Of a DNA stretch of 64,000 nucleotides, positions 48,547 to 59,101 are shown piece by piece. The first letter of the stretch is position 1. Each line of letters starts with the position of its first letter. Position numbers and translations under genes: made by a program. The stretch is from assembly GCA_036674765.1 (NCBI GenBank), contig JARVKI010000130.1, forward strand, positions 33,563-97,562, given 5' to 3'. The notes beneath the pieces were generated by a model. It worked only from the letters and a program-made list of their open reading frames with translations, was not told where the DNA came from and did not search any database. This DNA is from Seiridium cupressi. Lineage: Eukaryota; Ascomycota; Sordariomycetes; Amphisphaeriales; Sporocadaceae.

Positions 48547-49789
48547 CTACATAGAGTCCACAGTGCGTCAGCAAGCCGTCGTTATTTGTATATGCTATGA
48601 AGAATGCTGTCTAAACCATCAAGAAGAGGGGAAGACAATGCTCGCACTTAAATCAAGTTTTGAAGTATCTTGGAATGCGGGCAACGGGGTACGAGAAACT
48701 ATCGGACATTGGTCATTTCCATGTGTTCGTATAAAATTCGACCGTATGTTCGGCTAGCAGTCCGTTTCCCGTCTAAATGTCGAGAAAAGATCCTCCTGAT
48801 TACTTTCTGTTCCCATCATGTTCTGGGTAATTTGTCTATGTGGTGGAGAATAGCAATCTCTCTGTATGTTGTATGTGTTTATACGAATGCGGCGTCGGTA
48901 GACAATACTACGTTGGGGTAAACAGGGTCTGTATACACATCTGCTGAGATGGTGATAATGAGGTCGAGACTTATTCCAATCTTACTTCTTTCCTCAGCTG
49001 ACATGGGATCAAGAGTACTGCCTGCATTTGCCTCCACATTAGCGTCCATACGGCCCTGCATTGAGTTTTTGACATGCAATACTCGTCTGCATAGATCACA
49101 TTCGGATCACTAATGCAGGTACATTCGACAGCTGCCTTGGCGTGACATGGCCCTCGCTCTCATACGTCCGCTTCGAAAGTACAATTAAGTAATGCGCCCC
49201 CAGTGGACTCCGATAGCACCCACGGCTGTCTATATTGGTAGGAGTAAGCGAATCTAGCCTTGTTTTGATAAGCTGAGATCTGAATGGGTGCCCTGTTCAG
49301 CCTTGGCAATGTGTCACACGTGACAACCGTAGAGGTTCGTGCAAGCAAGGTCGCCGAAATTAAGCTTACTTTCTGCCGAGCCGCTACCGGGCATCTGTCC
49401 ACGACCGGCTAGTAGCATCACCCGAAATCACACCAAGCCCGATACGGATTCAATAGAATCATAGCCAAGCTTGTTCTGCCTAAAAAACGGTAGTACCCAA
49501 GAAGGTTTTTTTACTTCATGGCTGCGTGAGCTGGTCTAGACGGGATCATGATACCACTACTAACAGATATGCTAATGCCCTCTAACGATACGGTATTGCT
49601 CATTAGCGGAACAAATACATCATGGTCTTTCGGGGCCTAAGATTTGCGTCCCTTCGCCTACGTGCAGCCCGTCTACCACGACTCCGTCTCCTAGGCGAGC
49701 CGGCTGTTTCGGTACTCAAATAGTTGAGTGCTTCTCTATTGCACCATAGATTTACCTCACTCCTTTCTGTCAAATAACCTTTCGCTCAG
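48547..49789. other. Divergent intergenic region of the chitinase/LysM pair
   Basis: Would have contained the chitinase 5' end (signal peptide, LysM/CBM18). I could not recognise any remnant, so that end is deleted or mutated beyond recognition by eye. Confidence 0.45.
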
Positions 49790-52398
49790 ATGATGGCTAT
49801 GATTGCCTCACTGATTTTGGTGGCCTTGGCGGCTTTCGCGGTCACACCAGTCAAGTCGTTCCCAAATCGACCAGATATCGACGCAAAAGCGAGTTTGTTC
49901 AAGCCAACATTGGTGCCCGCCGTAGGACCGCTGAGGACACTTGCCGGACGTCAAGCTGCAGTCGCACAGCTGTTTAACACCTCCGATGGCTCCTTTGGAG
50001 TTTCGGACTCATGCCATCAGGCCATGGACTCATCCGTCACATGTTCTCCGGACGGCTTGAATCTACTCTACGATGGAGGTGGATTAGCGACAGATGAAGA
50101 CCTATCATCGCTCTGTACCAGTTCGTGTGAAGCCTCTCTGGTACAGCTTGGCCAGAAGATTGCCCAAGCCTGTACGGCTGATCAAGACGTTCTCGTGCCT
50201 CCAACGTCTAACGCTACCGAGTATATACCCGGAACAGATACACAAGTCAGCATCCACGGCCGTGATAATGTATCTTTTCGACCCTCGTCGGCATTAGAGT
50301 ATGCGTTATTGCAATACAGACTCAACTGCCTGAAAGACAAGTAAGTGAGCATTCACGCCGTGGTTGTTCTCGCCAGACTAAAACGATTTGGTCTCAAGAA
50401 CCACATGCTGACTGTGAACTATTGATAGTTCGGGATAGTGCATCTCTCGACTCATGAAAGGCGAGGCTCAAGACTGCGACGATTGCAACTTAGCGGCCTA
50501 TCACCTAGAGATGGAAGATGCACGGAACTATGACCCGGATCTTGCTACCGCTTACACCTCACTTACCCAGTCGTGTGGAAAATCCGTAACTCCTATTGCC
50601 ACTCCGACCACCTCGGCATATATGTCGTCAGCAACACCAACTGCGCCGAGTCACACATGCACGGGAAGCATGGTTCCCGTGGCTTCGTCCGGCTCATGCC
50701 GCGACTTTGCTATTGCCCACAACATCGGTACCGAACAGCTGCTCTCACTGAACGGACTGACCTCTGGCTGTGTCGGCTTCCCAGGTGGTAAGACGAGCCT
50801 TTGCGTTGAGGGGTCTTGCAAGACCCACACCGTGGCCGCCAACGACACTTGCGCCAGTATCGCAGGCGCTGCGGGCATTGCTACCATCCAGCTCCTAACA
50901 TGGAATCCGATGCTCAGCATCCAGACATGCGACACCGATATCGCCCAGATGGCCTCGAACAGCGCTGGCGCTGTACTTTGCGTCGGAAACCCCGAACCAT
51001 ATACCACGCCTGTGCTGCCCTGGCCCACTCGGGGCCCGACGACCACGGCTGCGCCCACGGCCACGGGAGTCGACTTTGACCAATACAGCCGGCTGAGCAC
51101 CATCTGGACCCATCCACCCCTGGGCAACTCGACAGTGACGTCACCCGTGCCGTGGGCGACGCCTACGTATGCGCTGGCCAATGGGTCGATCCCGGGATGT
51201 TACCGTGCGTTCGACAATCCGGTCGACAAGCTCAGCTGTGCTGCGGCAGCGGGGCGGTACGGCGTGAGTGAGGAAACATGGGTGAGTTGGAATCCAGGTG
51301 TGCAGCATGGCAACGCGAGCGAGATCGGCAGCTGCTACCTCGACGCTAATGTGCAATACTGCAGAATCTTCTGGGACCCGTCTCGTGAGTATCCATCTGT
51401 CCTCCCCTCCTTTTTCGTTATCTTGCAACATGATGTGGCTTGTGATAAGACTGATCTGGCCTCTGGCCACGCTGGTAGTTGCTCTCCCGCACAACGACAC
51501 CGGTAACGTATATGCTCCCAGGCCGAGTGACGCTACCGAGGGCGCCACCGAGAATTGCTATTTCTAGGACAAAACTCCCGAATCTGGCACGAGTGACTTA
51601 TGCAGTGCCTTTATGGGGAGCTGGGGGCATCACAATTGCTGAATTCTATGCCTGGAGTCCCGCCGTCGGTAAGCCTATCCCCGCTGTCCATGTTCATCGG
51701 GCCAAAAGACGTTTTCCCGTCTCCGATGCCACACTTGACGGCTTGAGAGATTCCCCTCTTGTGCGGCCATTTGTTCCACTGCAAGTACATCTGGCTAACC
51801 GTGGTGAATCATCGTCCACAATAGGTGCGGACTGCCAAAATCTTTGGCTGAATACATCCGTAAGTTGCTTCATGGCATAGCGTGGACTACACTGACGAGA
51901 CAAAAGTACTGCGTCGAAGGCGAGGACCTTTCCACGACGACTAGTATTGAACCAACACCCACAACCTCTAGATCAACCACCACCAGCGTATCAGTCACGA
52001 CAACAGGGAAGACCACGACTTCGATTTCGCCCAGCGTGACCCCTCCAGCACCGACGCAGTCAGGCATTCCAAGCAATTGCAATGCGTACGCCGTCGCCCA
52101 GTCAGGCGATGGCTGCTGGCAGTTTTCCGAACGCAATAAGATCACGCTCGACCAGCTGTGTAAGTATATGTGTACCCCATGTAAACGTGATAGCGGTGTT
52201 AGCTATGTAGTGTGGATATCTACTGACTTGGGTTTTCCAACAGACCAGTGGAACCCGGTGTTGGAAAACAATTGCGCCAAGTGAGTCCATTCTGCTTTAT
52301 GCCGTACCCGGGCAATGGAATTGATAGGCTTTCGCTTACCGTTCAACTCCAATAGTTTCTGGCCCGATGAGGCCTATTGTATCGGAGTGGCATCTTAG
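49790..52398 (+). pseudogene. LysM-domain secreted protein, decayed
   Basis: Exons traced: 49790-50340, 50429-51384, 51479-51668, 51825-51859, 51907-52159, 52244-52280 and 52356-52398. The N-terminus is a signal peptide (MIASLILVALAAFAVTPVKS). The first exon matches the non-LysM N-terminal region common in fungal multi-LysM proteins. Later exons carry LysM-type modules with cysteines ([52 protein letters not shown]) and end with FWPDEAYCIGVAS. Such proteins bind chitin. Breaks: TAG at 50436-50438 soon after the first intron, TAG at 51565-51567, and a frameshift at about 51620 in a G-run before GITIAEF. It is divergent to the chitinase relic; both partners are broken. Confidence 0.75.
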
Positions 52399-52649
52399 CT
52401 CCTTGATTTGAGGGTGCTTGATTGAAGGTCTCGCTTCAAAATGCTACGGCATACTTACGATTCGGAAAGCTGATGGGCGATGTCATCCGGCTGAGTACTA
52501 AGCGGCTAGATATGTAATAGTGTAAGGCTATAGGACCTGGGTGGACACCCCTTTGAAGGCAACATATCCAAAGTCTTCCATTTTCTGTATCCATTTTATC
52601 TTGAATAACTCATGTCTGAGCTCGTATAAGTTCTATCGTAAACCCACAA

Positions 52650-54176
52650 TCACAACACTGTCTCGTCCTCTAAAATTTGTACTTCTAGTTCCAATTTCAG
52701 GTGTCTCTGCGGAACACTCCTCCAGACATCCAGTACCTCTTGCTGCGGCTCAAACCCATCACTGCTTGTCCAGATGACTAATGCGCTGGAATTTACCTCA
52801 ACGTGGTAACAGAACTTGTGCCATTCCTCCAGCTCGGGCGGGAACTGCTCAACGAGCGTCATGTCTCTCAATAGTGGCATCTCGAGCGCTGCGCGGCCGG
52901 CGGACATATAGAACCGCTGTATAGGTCCAAGCTCGTCTGAGGTATCGTCTCGGGCACGGGGTTCCGAACTCTCGGAACGGTGTTGTGACCCGTCGGCTGC
53001 ATGAGAAATATGCGAGCTGGAGTTCGCCGTATTCAAGCCACTCGTTGGTGATATTGGAGGGTAGTAAATACTGAAAGCTTGCAGTCGGTGCCAACGCGAT
53101 GTTTCAGGTATTGTTGGCGGGATAGTTGATGGCCAGAAAATCGCGCTCGTGACAGGTAGCCCATACAGGGAGAGACTTTCAACTCTCTGCGATAGCAAGA
53201 ACAGCACGCCTGATAATGCGTCCTCTTGCACAATCCGCTGCCTGTGGACGGGAGGAGAATGAGGTTGCGACTCACTCTTCTCTGTCGGCTTGGTGTCAGC
53301 AATGTGCAAAGTGTTGATCGGATGTTGAATCTCAAGCAGTGCTTCGGCAAAGTCTTTTAATATAGATACAGTCAGTAACCAGGCACATCAGACTTGTACG
53401 GAGTACCTCACCAGCTCGTCTTCTTGCATCGTAGCTGGCATTCTGTAATTCCAGAGAAATGTCAGCTGCGCGGGGCAGCTTGGCGAGAATTGTAGCGACT
53501 GTTGCGCCTGAGATGTGCCCGCTCGTAGTCTCGCTTTTCAGGCTCATCTGCTTTATTACCTGCACCGATGGGAGGCGTCGCAAGAGGTCTCTGCTTCTCA
53601 ACTCGAGCACAGATTCGCTGTAGCGACGGTCCCATAAGTTGTGCCAGTTCCCCCGTCTCTGGGCCATCGCGGCTTCGCCAGCTTTCCCCTCATCGCTGAC
53701 CGAGCAAGCGTCCAGAACCAGCTCCAGGCCATTTGCGCATGTTTCTTCCACTGTCCAGCTGCCGAGGGCACTGAAGAAGGCTTCGGTGGTCGCCTGCAGT
53801 ACGGTGTTGTTCTGCTCTTTTTCTTGATCGGTCTCCACGAGATTGGCCGCCGCCGCGCTCGTCGCATAGGCTGGCAAGACCACTTCAAGGTGGATCTTCT
53901 GCACGTAGCTGCGTCGGCGTTGGCAGTGCACGATTGAATTGAGCTGCAATAGCCTAGGAGCGTCGAGGCGCAACACAGAGAAGGTCTCGCGCTCGATCAC
54001 ATCCTGCCAGCAACGGTTCACAGCCGCGTACCGGGTTGCGTCGTGCGTTAATCCCCATTCCCGAAAGGTCCAGTTCATGTGCCTGTCGGCGGTCGAGGAA
54101 TCACCCAATCGTGGATAACATGATAGATAACATCCCGCATCAACTCGGTTGGCAGACTGCCACTGGTTTCTGCCAT
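52650..54176 (-). pseudogene. F-box protein with a frameshift near its N-terminus
   Basis: ATG at 54176-54174 opens MAETSGSLPTELMRDVIYHV, a clear F-box-like start. This frame ends at TGA 54077-54075, while the neighbouring frame continues from about 54080 with NWTFREWGLTHDATRYAAVNRCWQDVIERETF, the second half of the F-box region. A one-base shift near 54078 separates them, with no intron that fits. Downstream, exon 1 runs to 53412 and joins exon 2 (53353-52650) in phase across a 59-nt intron. The rest is a leucine-rich, helical fungal F-box protein of about 500 residues. F-box proteins select targets for SCF ubiquitin ligases. A sequencing error would make this an intact gene. Confidence 0.65.
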
Positions 54177-54952
54177 GATGTGTGACAACTAGTCGGGGGG
54201 AAAGTGACAATGGGTTGGATCGCGAAATGTAATTTGTGACTGTTTTGACCTCGAGAACCGAACTGTCAGTGCCATACGAACCCTGCAGCCACAGGATGAC
54301 TGAATCCGCCCTAGCATGGTTGCGGCTTTCTTGGGACATGAAATACCTGTAGGCATCGTCCTCTTCTAGTGACAAGTTCAAACAATCATGATGAAAGAAA
54401 TATTGAGTAATCCTCACCTGGGTCGACATGGCCCGGTGGGTTACCCCTTTCGTGCCAGTGTATAATTCCTGATTGGTTGGACTGGAGCGCACGGTATAGC
54501 CAACTTAGGTATGTTGCTGCAATGCTTACCCCTACAAGTAGAAGCCCCACCAAGTAATTGAAGTTGCGACGCTCGAGTGCATGGTCTACAAAGAGATTCA
54601 AACACTGGCATCTACTAGTGGAAGATCGGCCTCTGAAAAATGCAATACCCCAGTCCTATTGTAACATATAGCAGAGGCAGGACCAGCTGCGTGCTCACTA
54701 TGGGCGCTCCCGTCTGCGGTTGAACAGTTGGTGAACAGTTAGTGAACCGCAAGTCCGCCTAAAATACCTTACCACGGCGGGGCAGCAGTACATTGTAGGA
54801 ACTCAGCCGCGGGGTCACTCCAGCGCCAAAGGCTTACAAGTTGGAAAGTCACTTCCTTGGAAAAGAGATTATAAATGAAGGGAACAGACTACTAAACCAG
54901 CCTTTTTACTTTTCGAAGAAGGGGGTTCCCCTGTCTAAAATAAACATACGGT
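54177..54952. other. Intergenic, no gene seen
   Basis: A minus-strand ORF at 54601-54386 has one hydrophobic segment but no family signal. Nothing else recognised. Confidence 0.35.
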
Positions 54953-55885
54953 CTACGGCGAGCATTCCCCCGTCGTTAAAACGAGGATCTCAAATTCCTT
55001 CTCCTCGTACTCATCGGCGAGTTTCAAAAGCCCGGCCGCCCGTGCGAATTTGGCGCACCGTCCATAGGCAGCGCCCAATTCTTCAACAAGGCCTTCAATT
55101 GCCAGCAGCGCCACGCTCTCCTCGGCCAGTCTCAGGGCCTCTACATCTGTCTTAGGCATCTCGGCGAAAACTGGCCTCTCCTTCCCGGTACCCTTTTTGT
55201 GGGCGTCGTAGAGGTTCAAAATCTCGCTGGTACGCCAGACTTGGCGCCTCCGCGCCTCGTGCTCCTCTGCCTCGGGCCCTTCACACACCAAGCACTCGCA
55301 CCGGAAGCCCCAGTTGGCCAGCTCCTTGGCCCTGCGAGCACGCGGCCGCGCCAGCTCCGTGTATGCATCCGTAAGCTCCTCGCCCTGCCTAATATCGCGG
55401 GAGGCGTAAACTTGCATCGTACCCGAAACGTCATCGTACTCGTAGCTCGTGTTGGGCACGCACGAGTGATTCATGCGGCAGAAGGTAGGGAAGAGGCCAG
55501 CATCCAAGTCGCCGGCCGTGATGGTCGCGGCATTGGTATAGAATTTGGCCAGCGCGACGGCCGAATCTATGTGGGGAGCGCCGGGACACGGCTGGCCCTG
55601 GAATTCCGCGAACTCGCGCAGCTTCGACGGGTTATGGTACAAGTCCATCAATCGGTTCTGAGCCTCTGCCTGCAGGAGCCCTGTCTTTGCGGGAATCCCA
55701 ACGTGCTCTGACGCCGACTGGGCTTCCTGGCGCGAGACCGTCAGTAAAGGCGCTTCTTGGATGATCAGAAGCCCTGCTTTGATGTCGGCTGCGGCGAACA
55801 GACCATGACCATTCGCCACCTCCTTAATCGTCCACAGACACTGCGGTTCATCCATGTCGCGGCTGGGCCTGCATGGCAACCCCAA
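54953..55885 (-). CDS. SET-domain protein (putative protein lysine methyltransferase)
   Basis: A single intronless ORF of 310 codons; the start could also be the ATG 10 codons in (MDEPQCLW). The SET core is visible: NGHGLFAAADIKAGLLIIQE at the start, FCRMNHSCVPNTSYEYD (the NHSCxPN SAM-binding knot), IRQGEELTDAYTE and the post-SET-like cysteines FRCECLVCEGP. The split between the two halves of SET is filled by helices, as in SMYD/SET5-like fungal proteins. The C-terminal 80 residues are helical. It would transfer methyl groups from SAM to lysine on histones or other proteins. No lesions seen. The GC content looks higher than its surroundings. Confidence 0.85.
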   Translation of the reverse strand: MGLPCRPSRDMDEPQCLWTIKEVANGHGLFAAADIKAGLLIIQEAPLLTVSRQEAQSASEHVGIPAKTGLLQAEAQNRLMDLYHNPSKLREFAEFQGQPCPGAPHIDSAVALAKFYTNAATITAGDLDAGLFPTFCRMNHSCVPNTSYEYDDVSGTMQVYASRDIRQGEELTDAYTELARPRARRAKELANWGFRCECLVCEGPEAEEHEARRRQVWRTSEILNLYDAHKKGTGKERPVFAEMPKTDVEALRLAEESVALLAIEGLVEELGAAYGRCAKFARAAGLLKLADEYEEKEFEILVLTTGECSP

Positions 55886-56479
55886 GACGTCTATTCAGCA
55901 TGCTTTGGCGATTCATACATTGATATTTCGTCTCCGATCACAGAAAAACCCTTCCACAACGACTTAGCTTGAAAGGGTTTAAATGTGGCTAGGTATCGAC
56001 TAGCAGCCCACGTATTTGCGAGACGATGCGTCAGCCACAGCAATCATGTACTTAAGATTCCAGGACCACGACAGCACGTCTAGTGTTGCTTTGGAGGGTA
56101 CAATGTAGCCTGTCTGCGCCCCACCCAAATTGCTGGGGGCAAAACTTCGTCGTCTTTAGATTCACTACAAGAGCAGTTCCTAAGAATGCAACACACCAAT
56201 TCAGCTCCTAACCCAACATATCACAAATTCGCGTCGCAAGTATTAGCACGGAACATCTCGCTCACAGATCAGTATCCCATTGTGACAAACCCCTCCTCCC
56301 ACAACAACAACATTGCAAGATTTATGAGATATTGTCCAAGTCTATCGGTACTTCTCATCCAAAAATAGATCTGGGAAAGTCATCGTCTCTTTCCGCAATC
56401 CACAGAGCCTCATACTCGTAATCAAACTCCGTATTATCTCATATGTAGAAACATTCTAAGTGTCGGACTTCTAGGTTGC
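55886..56479. other. Intergenic between SET gene and PKS relic
   Basis: No gene recognised; includes the SET promoter. Confidence 0.35.
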
Positions 56480-56672
56480 TCCGCCTAGTTATGCCGCGAC
56501 GCTCGATCCTGAAAAGGTTTACTTACTTATCGGCGCTCTTGGAGGCTTAGGGAAAGTCTAGCCTGATGGATATGTCGCGCGGTGCACCGAAGTCTGTCTT
56601 CCTCTGGAGGTCAGGCTGCGATAAACCGGATGCTCAAGAATTTGTAGCTATGCTAAGGCAAAAGGGATAACA
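56480..56672 (+). pseudogene. Polyketide synthase ketoreductase (KR) domain relic
   Basis: On the plus strand one frame reads DPEKVYLLIGALGGLGK (56512-56560), the NADPH-binding GxGGLG region of a PKS KR domain. After a stop at 56558-56560 a shifted frame goes on with SRGAPKSVFLWRSG and CDKPDAQEFVAMLRQKG (to 56668), the next conserved KR segment (SRxGxxxxEA). The match needs at least one frameshift and ends in TAA. No AT, ACP or other PKS module was found around it. It is a small dead fragment of a fungal reducing PKS. Confidence 0.7.
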
Positions 56673-57702
56673 GACCTCCGGAAACTCATGGACCCAGTGT
56701 ACTATATATCTGAGTCGACGTTATAAGATTCTCAAAGACCTATATCAAATGCTTTACTAAAAGCTGCTCGGGAATCTACGGGCGCGAACAATAACGAAAG
56801 ACTCGAAATCCCACCATTGGGTTATAAATACTCTATAAATGCGGGGCTTACCCTAGAATATCGCGATTATTCCCGGATTAGAAAACGGTACATCTTCGTT
56901 CTTTAAGGGAATCAATACAGGGAGGAGTACGAAGAAGTTCTCTAATTTATTAGTTACACCTAAAGATTAAATAGATCCCAATAGATCGTTTGCATAGGTA
57001 AGCGTAGACAGCATAATTGCGTCAGAGTTTAAATTACAATTATATTTATATTTGGTCTCATAAATATATATTACATCAGTGCGATGCCGCTCGGATGTTG
57101 TTCCTGTACATCGAACAGCTCAATACCTTCGTCGTAATGATTTTCAACGAACTGTCGTTAGTAAGAGGACACAGGATGGAATTTGATCATGTAATTGGGC
57201 TTCAGTAGATTCTCACTTGGCTTCGCGAGACTTATCTCATCTAACTCCATAAATGCTCCAGTATCATTGCATTATTGCGTGCTCTATCCGTTGTAAGGGT
57301 AGCATTCTTAGTTGTTGTTGTTGCGCGGAGGAAGTACTCTTCCTCAACGCTCTCTATCTCATCTCATACACAAGAACGCACAGACCATATGCTCTTGTGA
57401 CCGTGACATCCGTCAACTCCGGATTCTCGACGGCAATGCCAATCATCACGGTCCTGGTCGTCCACGAGAGCTCTAGTCTAGAACACTCACCTTTAACGAG
57501 AAATGCTCAGAAGATCCTACTTGGCCTCTTGTACGTTCTCTCGGCAGTCACGCACGGTACGAGGCATTATAGATGCCTAGCAACAAGAGAGCGTCATAAA
57601 AAGACATAACAATTTTCTTGCTGGGTAGGTTTTTAAAATGCCCGGCCGAACTTTGTTAATGATGAATAAGATTATTAATAAAAAGCTATTATACATAAAG
57701 TT
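56673..57702. other. AT-rich gene-free stretch
   Basis: High AT content with dense stops, particularly 56880-57080 and 57610-57700. Probably the continuation of the decayed PKS region plus the 3' flank of the methyltransferase. Confidence 0.4.
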
Positions 57703-59101
57703 TTATGTAATATTTACCATCGCCTCTATTATAGCATCCGCACCCTCCTCTGGCGCTGGGTAGAATCTGACCGAGTCAAATCCCGCACTGTTCAGAAGTT
57801 CTTCCCACTGGCGTCGAGTCCGCTCCATGCCTGAGTTGAAAGCCATCATGGTGAGGTCGAGCATTGCGTAGAATGTGGCTGCACCTTGTTCCGGGACCAG
57901 CATCTCATGAATTAGTAATTTGGAATAGCCTGGCTTCATGGCTGTCTTGACCCCTTTCAATATCTCAAAGCACTTGTAGTCAGACCAATCATGAAGGATG
58001 TAATGGTAGAAATATGCGCGTGCCCCTAGAAGAGTCAGATTGTGTTTGATGCTTTGCTAGTGGGACAAATCCTACCTTTAATTGGCTGCTTGTTGAAAAA
58101 GTCGTAAGCCATGGGCTCGATGGCTGTATCAAGTTCTCGGATGCTCTCGATCACCGCAGGTAAGTCCTGCAACACCAAAGGGCCATTATTCGGGAATCGA
58201 GAATGGAACTCCAGGAGATCATGGCCTCTGCCAGCGCCAACATCCACCAGAAGCGGCGTTTCCCTGGTAGAGGCCTGTATGAGTTGCTCCTGTATAGGAA
58301 ACCAGTCAAACCAATAGCTCCTAGCACCCATCGTACTGCCCATGAATGTGTTGAAGTCGTCAAAGACTTCCGGCATGCTACTGAACAATTCGAAAGATGT
58401 GAGCTTTGTCTGAAAGGCATATTGCATGAGGCCATTGCGGGGGTCCACTGGACATTGGTATCCAGCTTCCTCCAAAAGCTTTGGAGCCGACTGGGCAGCC
58501 CCAACGATCATCCGCCCACTTTCCTATGTTTAGCCATCGATCCCGAACAGCATGGATGGATCAGACCTACATCATTCTGTGTCCTGCAGCGATACCTGGT
58601 ACTGTCATGGCCTTAGTCGCCGGCGTAGCTGTCCATGTCCGTTCTCCGACCTCATTTACCAAACCCAGCGAAGCTAGTGGTCTCAGGACTCGAACTTTCT
58701 TGACATTAGTTCGAATAGTATGGGAGGACAGGTAAGAAATAACGGACTGATCAGTAGTTCTTCTCCCCCTGACAGTGCTGCTAGAGCACCTGAGGATACC
58801 GGTTCATCGTGGTCGACGATGTGCTTGAAGAGGTTGAGATTGATCGCGATACGAGCGGCTACAGCAAGGAGAGGCTTTGGGGGAGCGTTAGATATGCAAT
58901 GTTGGGGAACTACATGGTGGTTCGGCTTCTTACAGAGAACAGTAAGTCTACTGCAAAATTCTCGGGCCGCTCTAGACTGGCAGTTAACTTCTTGCTCAAT
59001 TGCAGTGCCTCTGTCTTGGCGCCTTCGTCATTGCCGTCAGTTGACAACCTTGCACCAAGGTCAGCCAACTGCTTGATAACCGAAATCGATAAGTCCGCCA
59101 T
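57703..59101 (-). CDS. SAM-dependent O-methyltransferase (fungal secondary-metabolite type)
   Basis: Exons 59101-58934, 58874-58748, 58694-58571, 58518-58076 and 58025-57703 close in phase (394 residues). The acceptor at 58519 (GAAAG) was chosen because it is the only nearby one that keeps the frame. An N-terminal helical and winged-helix dimerisation region (ARIAINLNLFKHI, LRPLASLGLVNEVG) is followed by the SAM-binding motif LLVDVGAGRGHDLLEF, LQDLPAVIESI and YHYILHDWSDYKC with the catalytic histidine. The C-terminus ends ADAIIEAMVNIT. It should methylate a hydroxyl of a small aromatic or polyketide product. It stands 1 kb from a polyketide synthase relic, so the cluster it served may be lost. 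Confidence 0.88.

Noticed and set aside
53598..53937. ORFs on both strands inside the F-box gene
   Set aside because: Shadow frames of the real minus-strand coding sequence.
54386..54601. 71-codon minus ORF with one hydrophobic helix
   Set aside because: Resembles a P450-type anchor only loosely, has no continuation and overlaps the F-box promoter.
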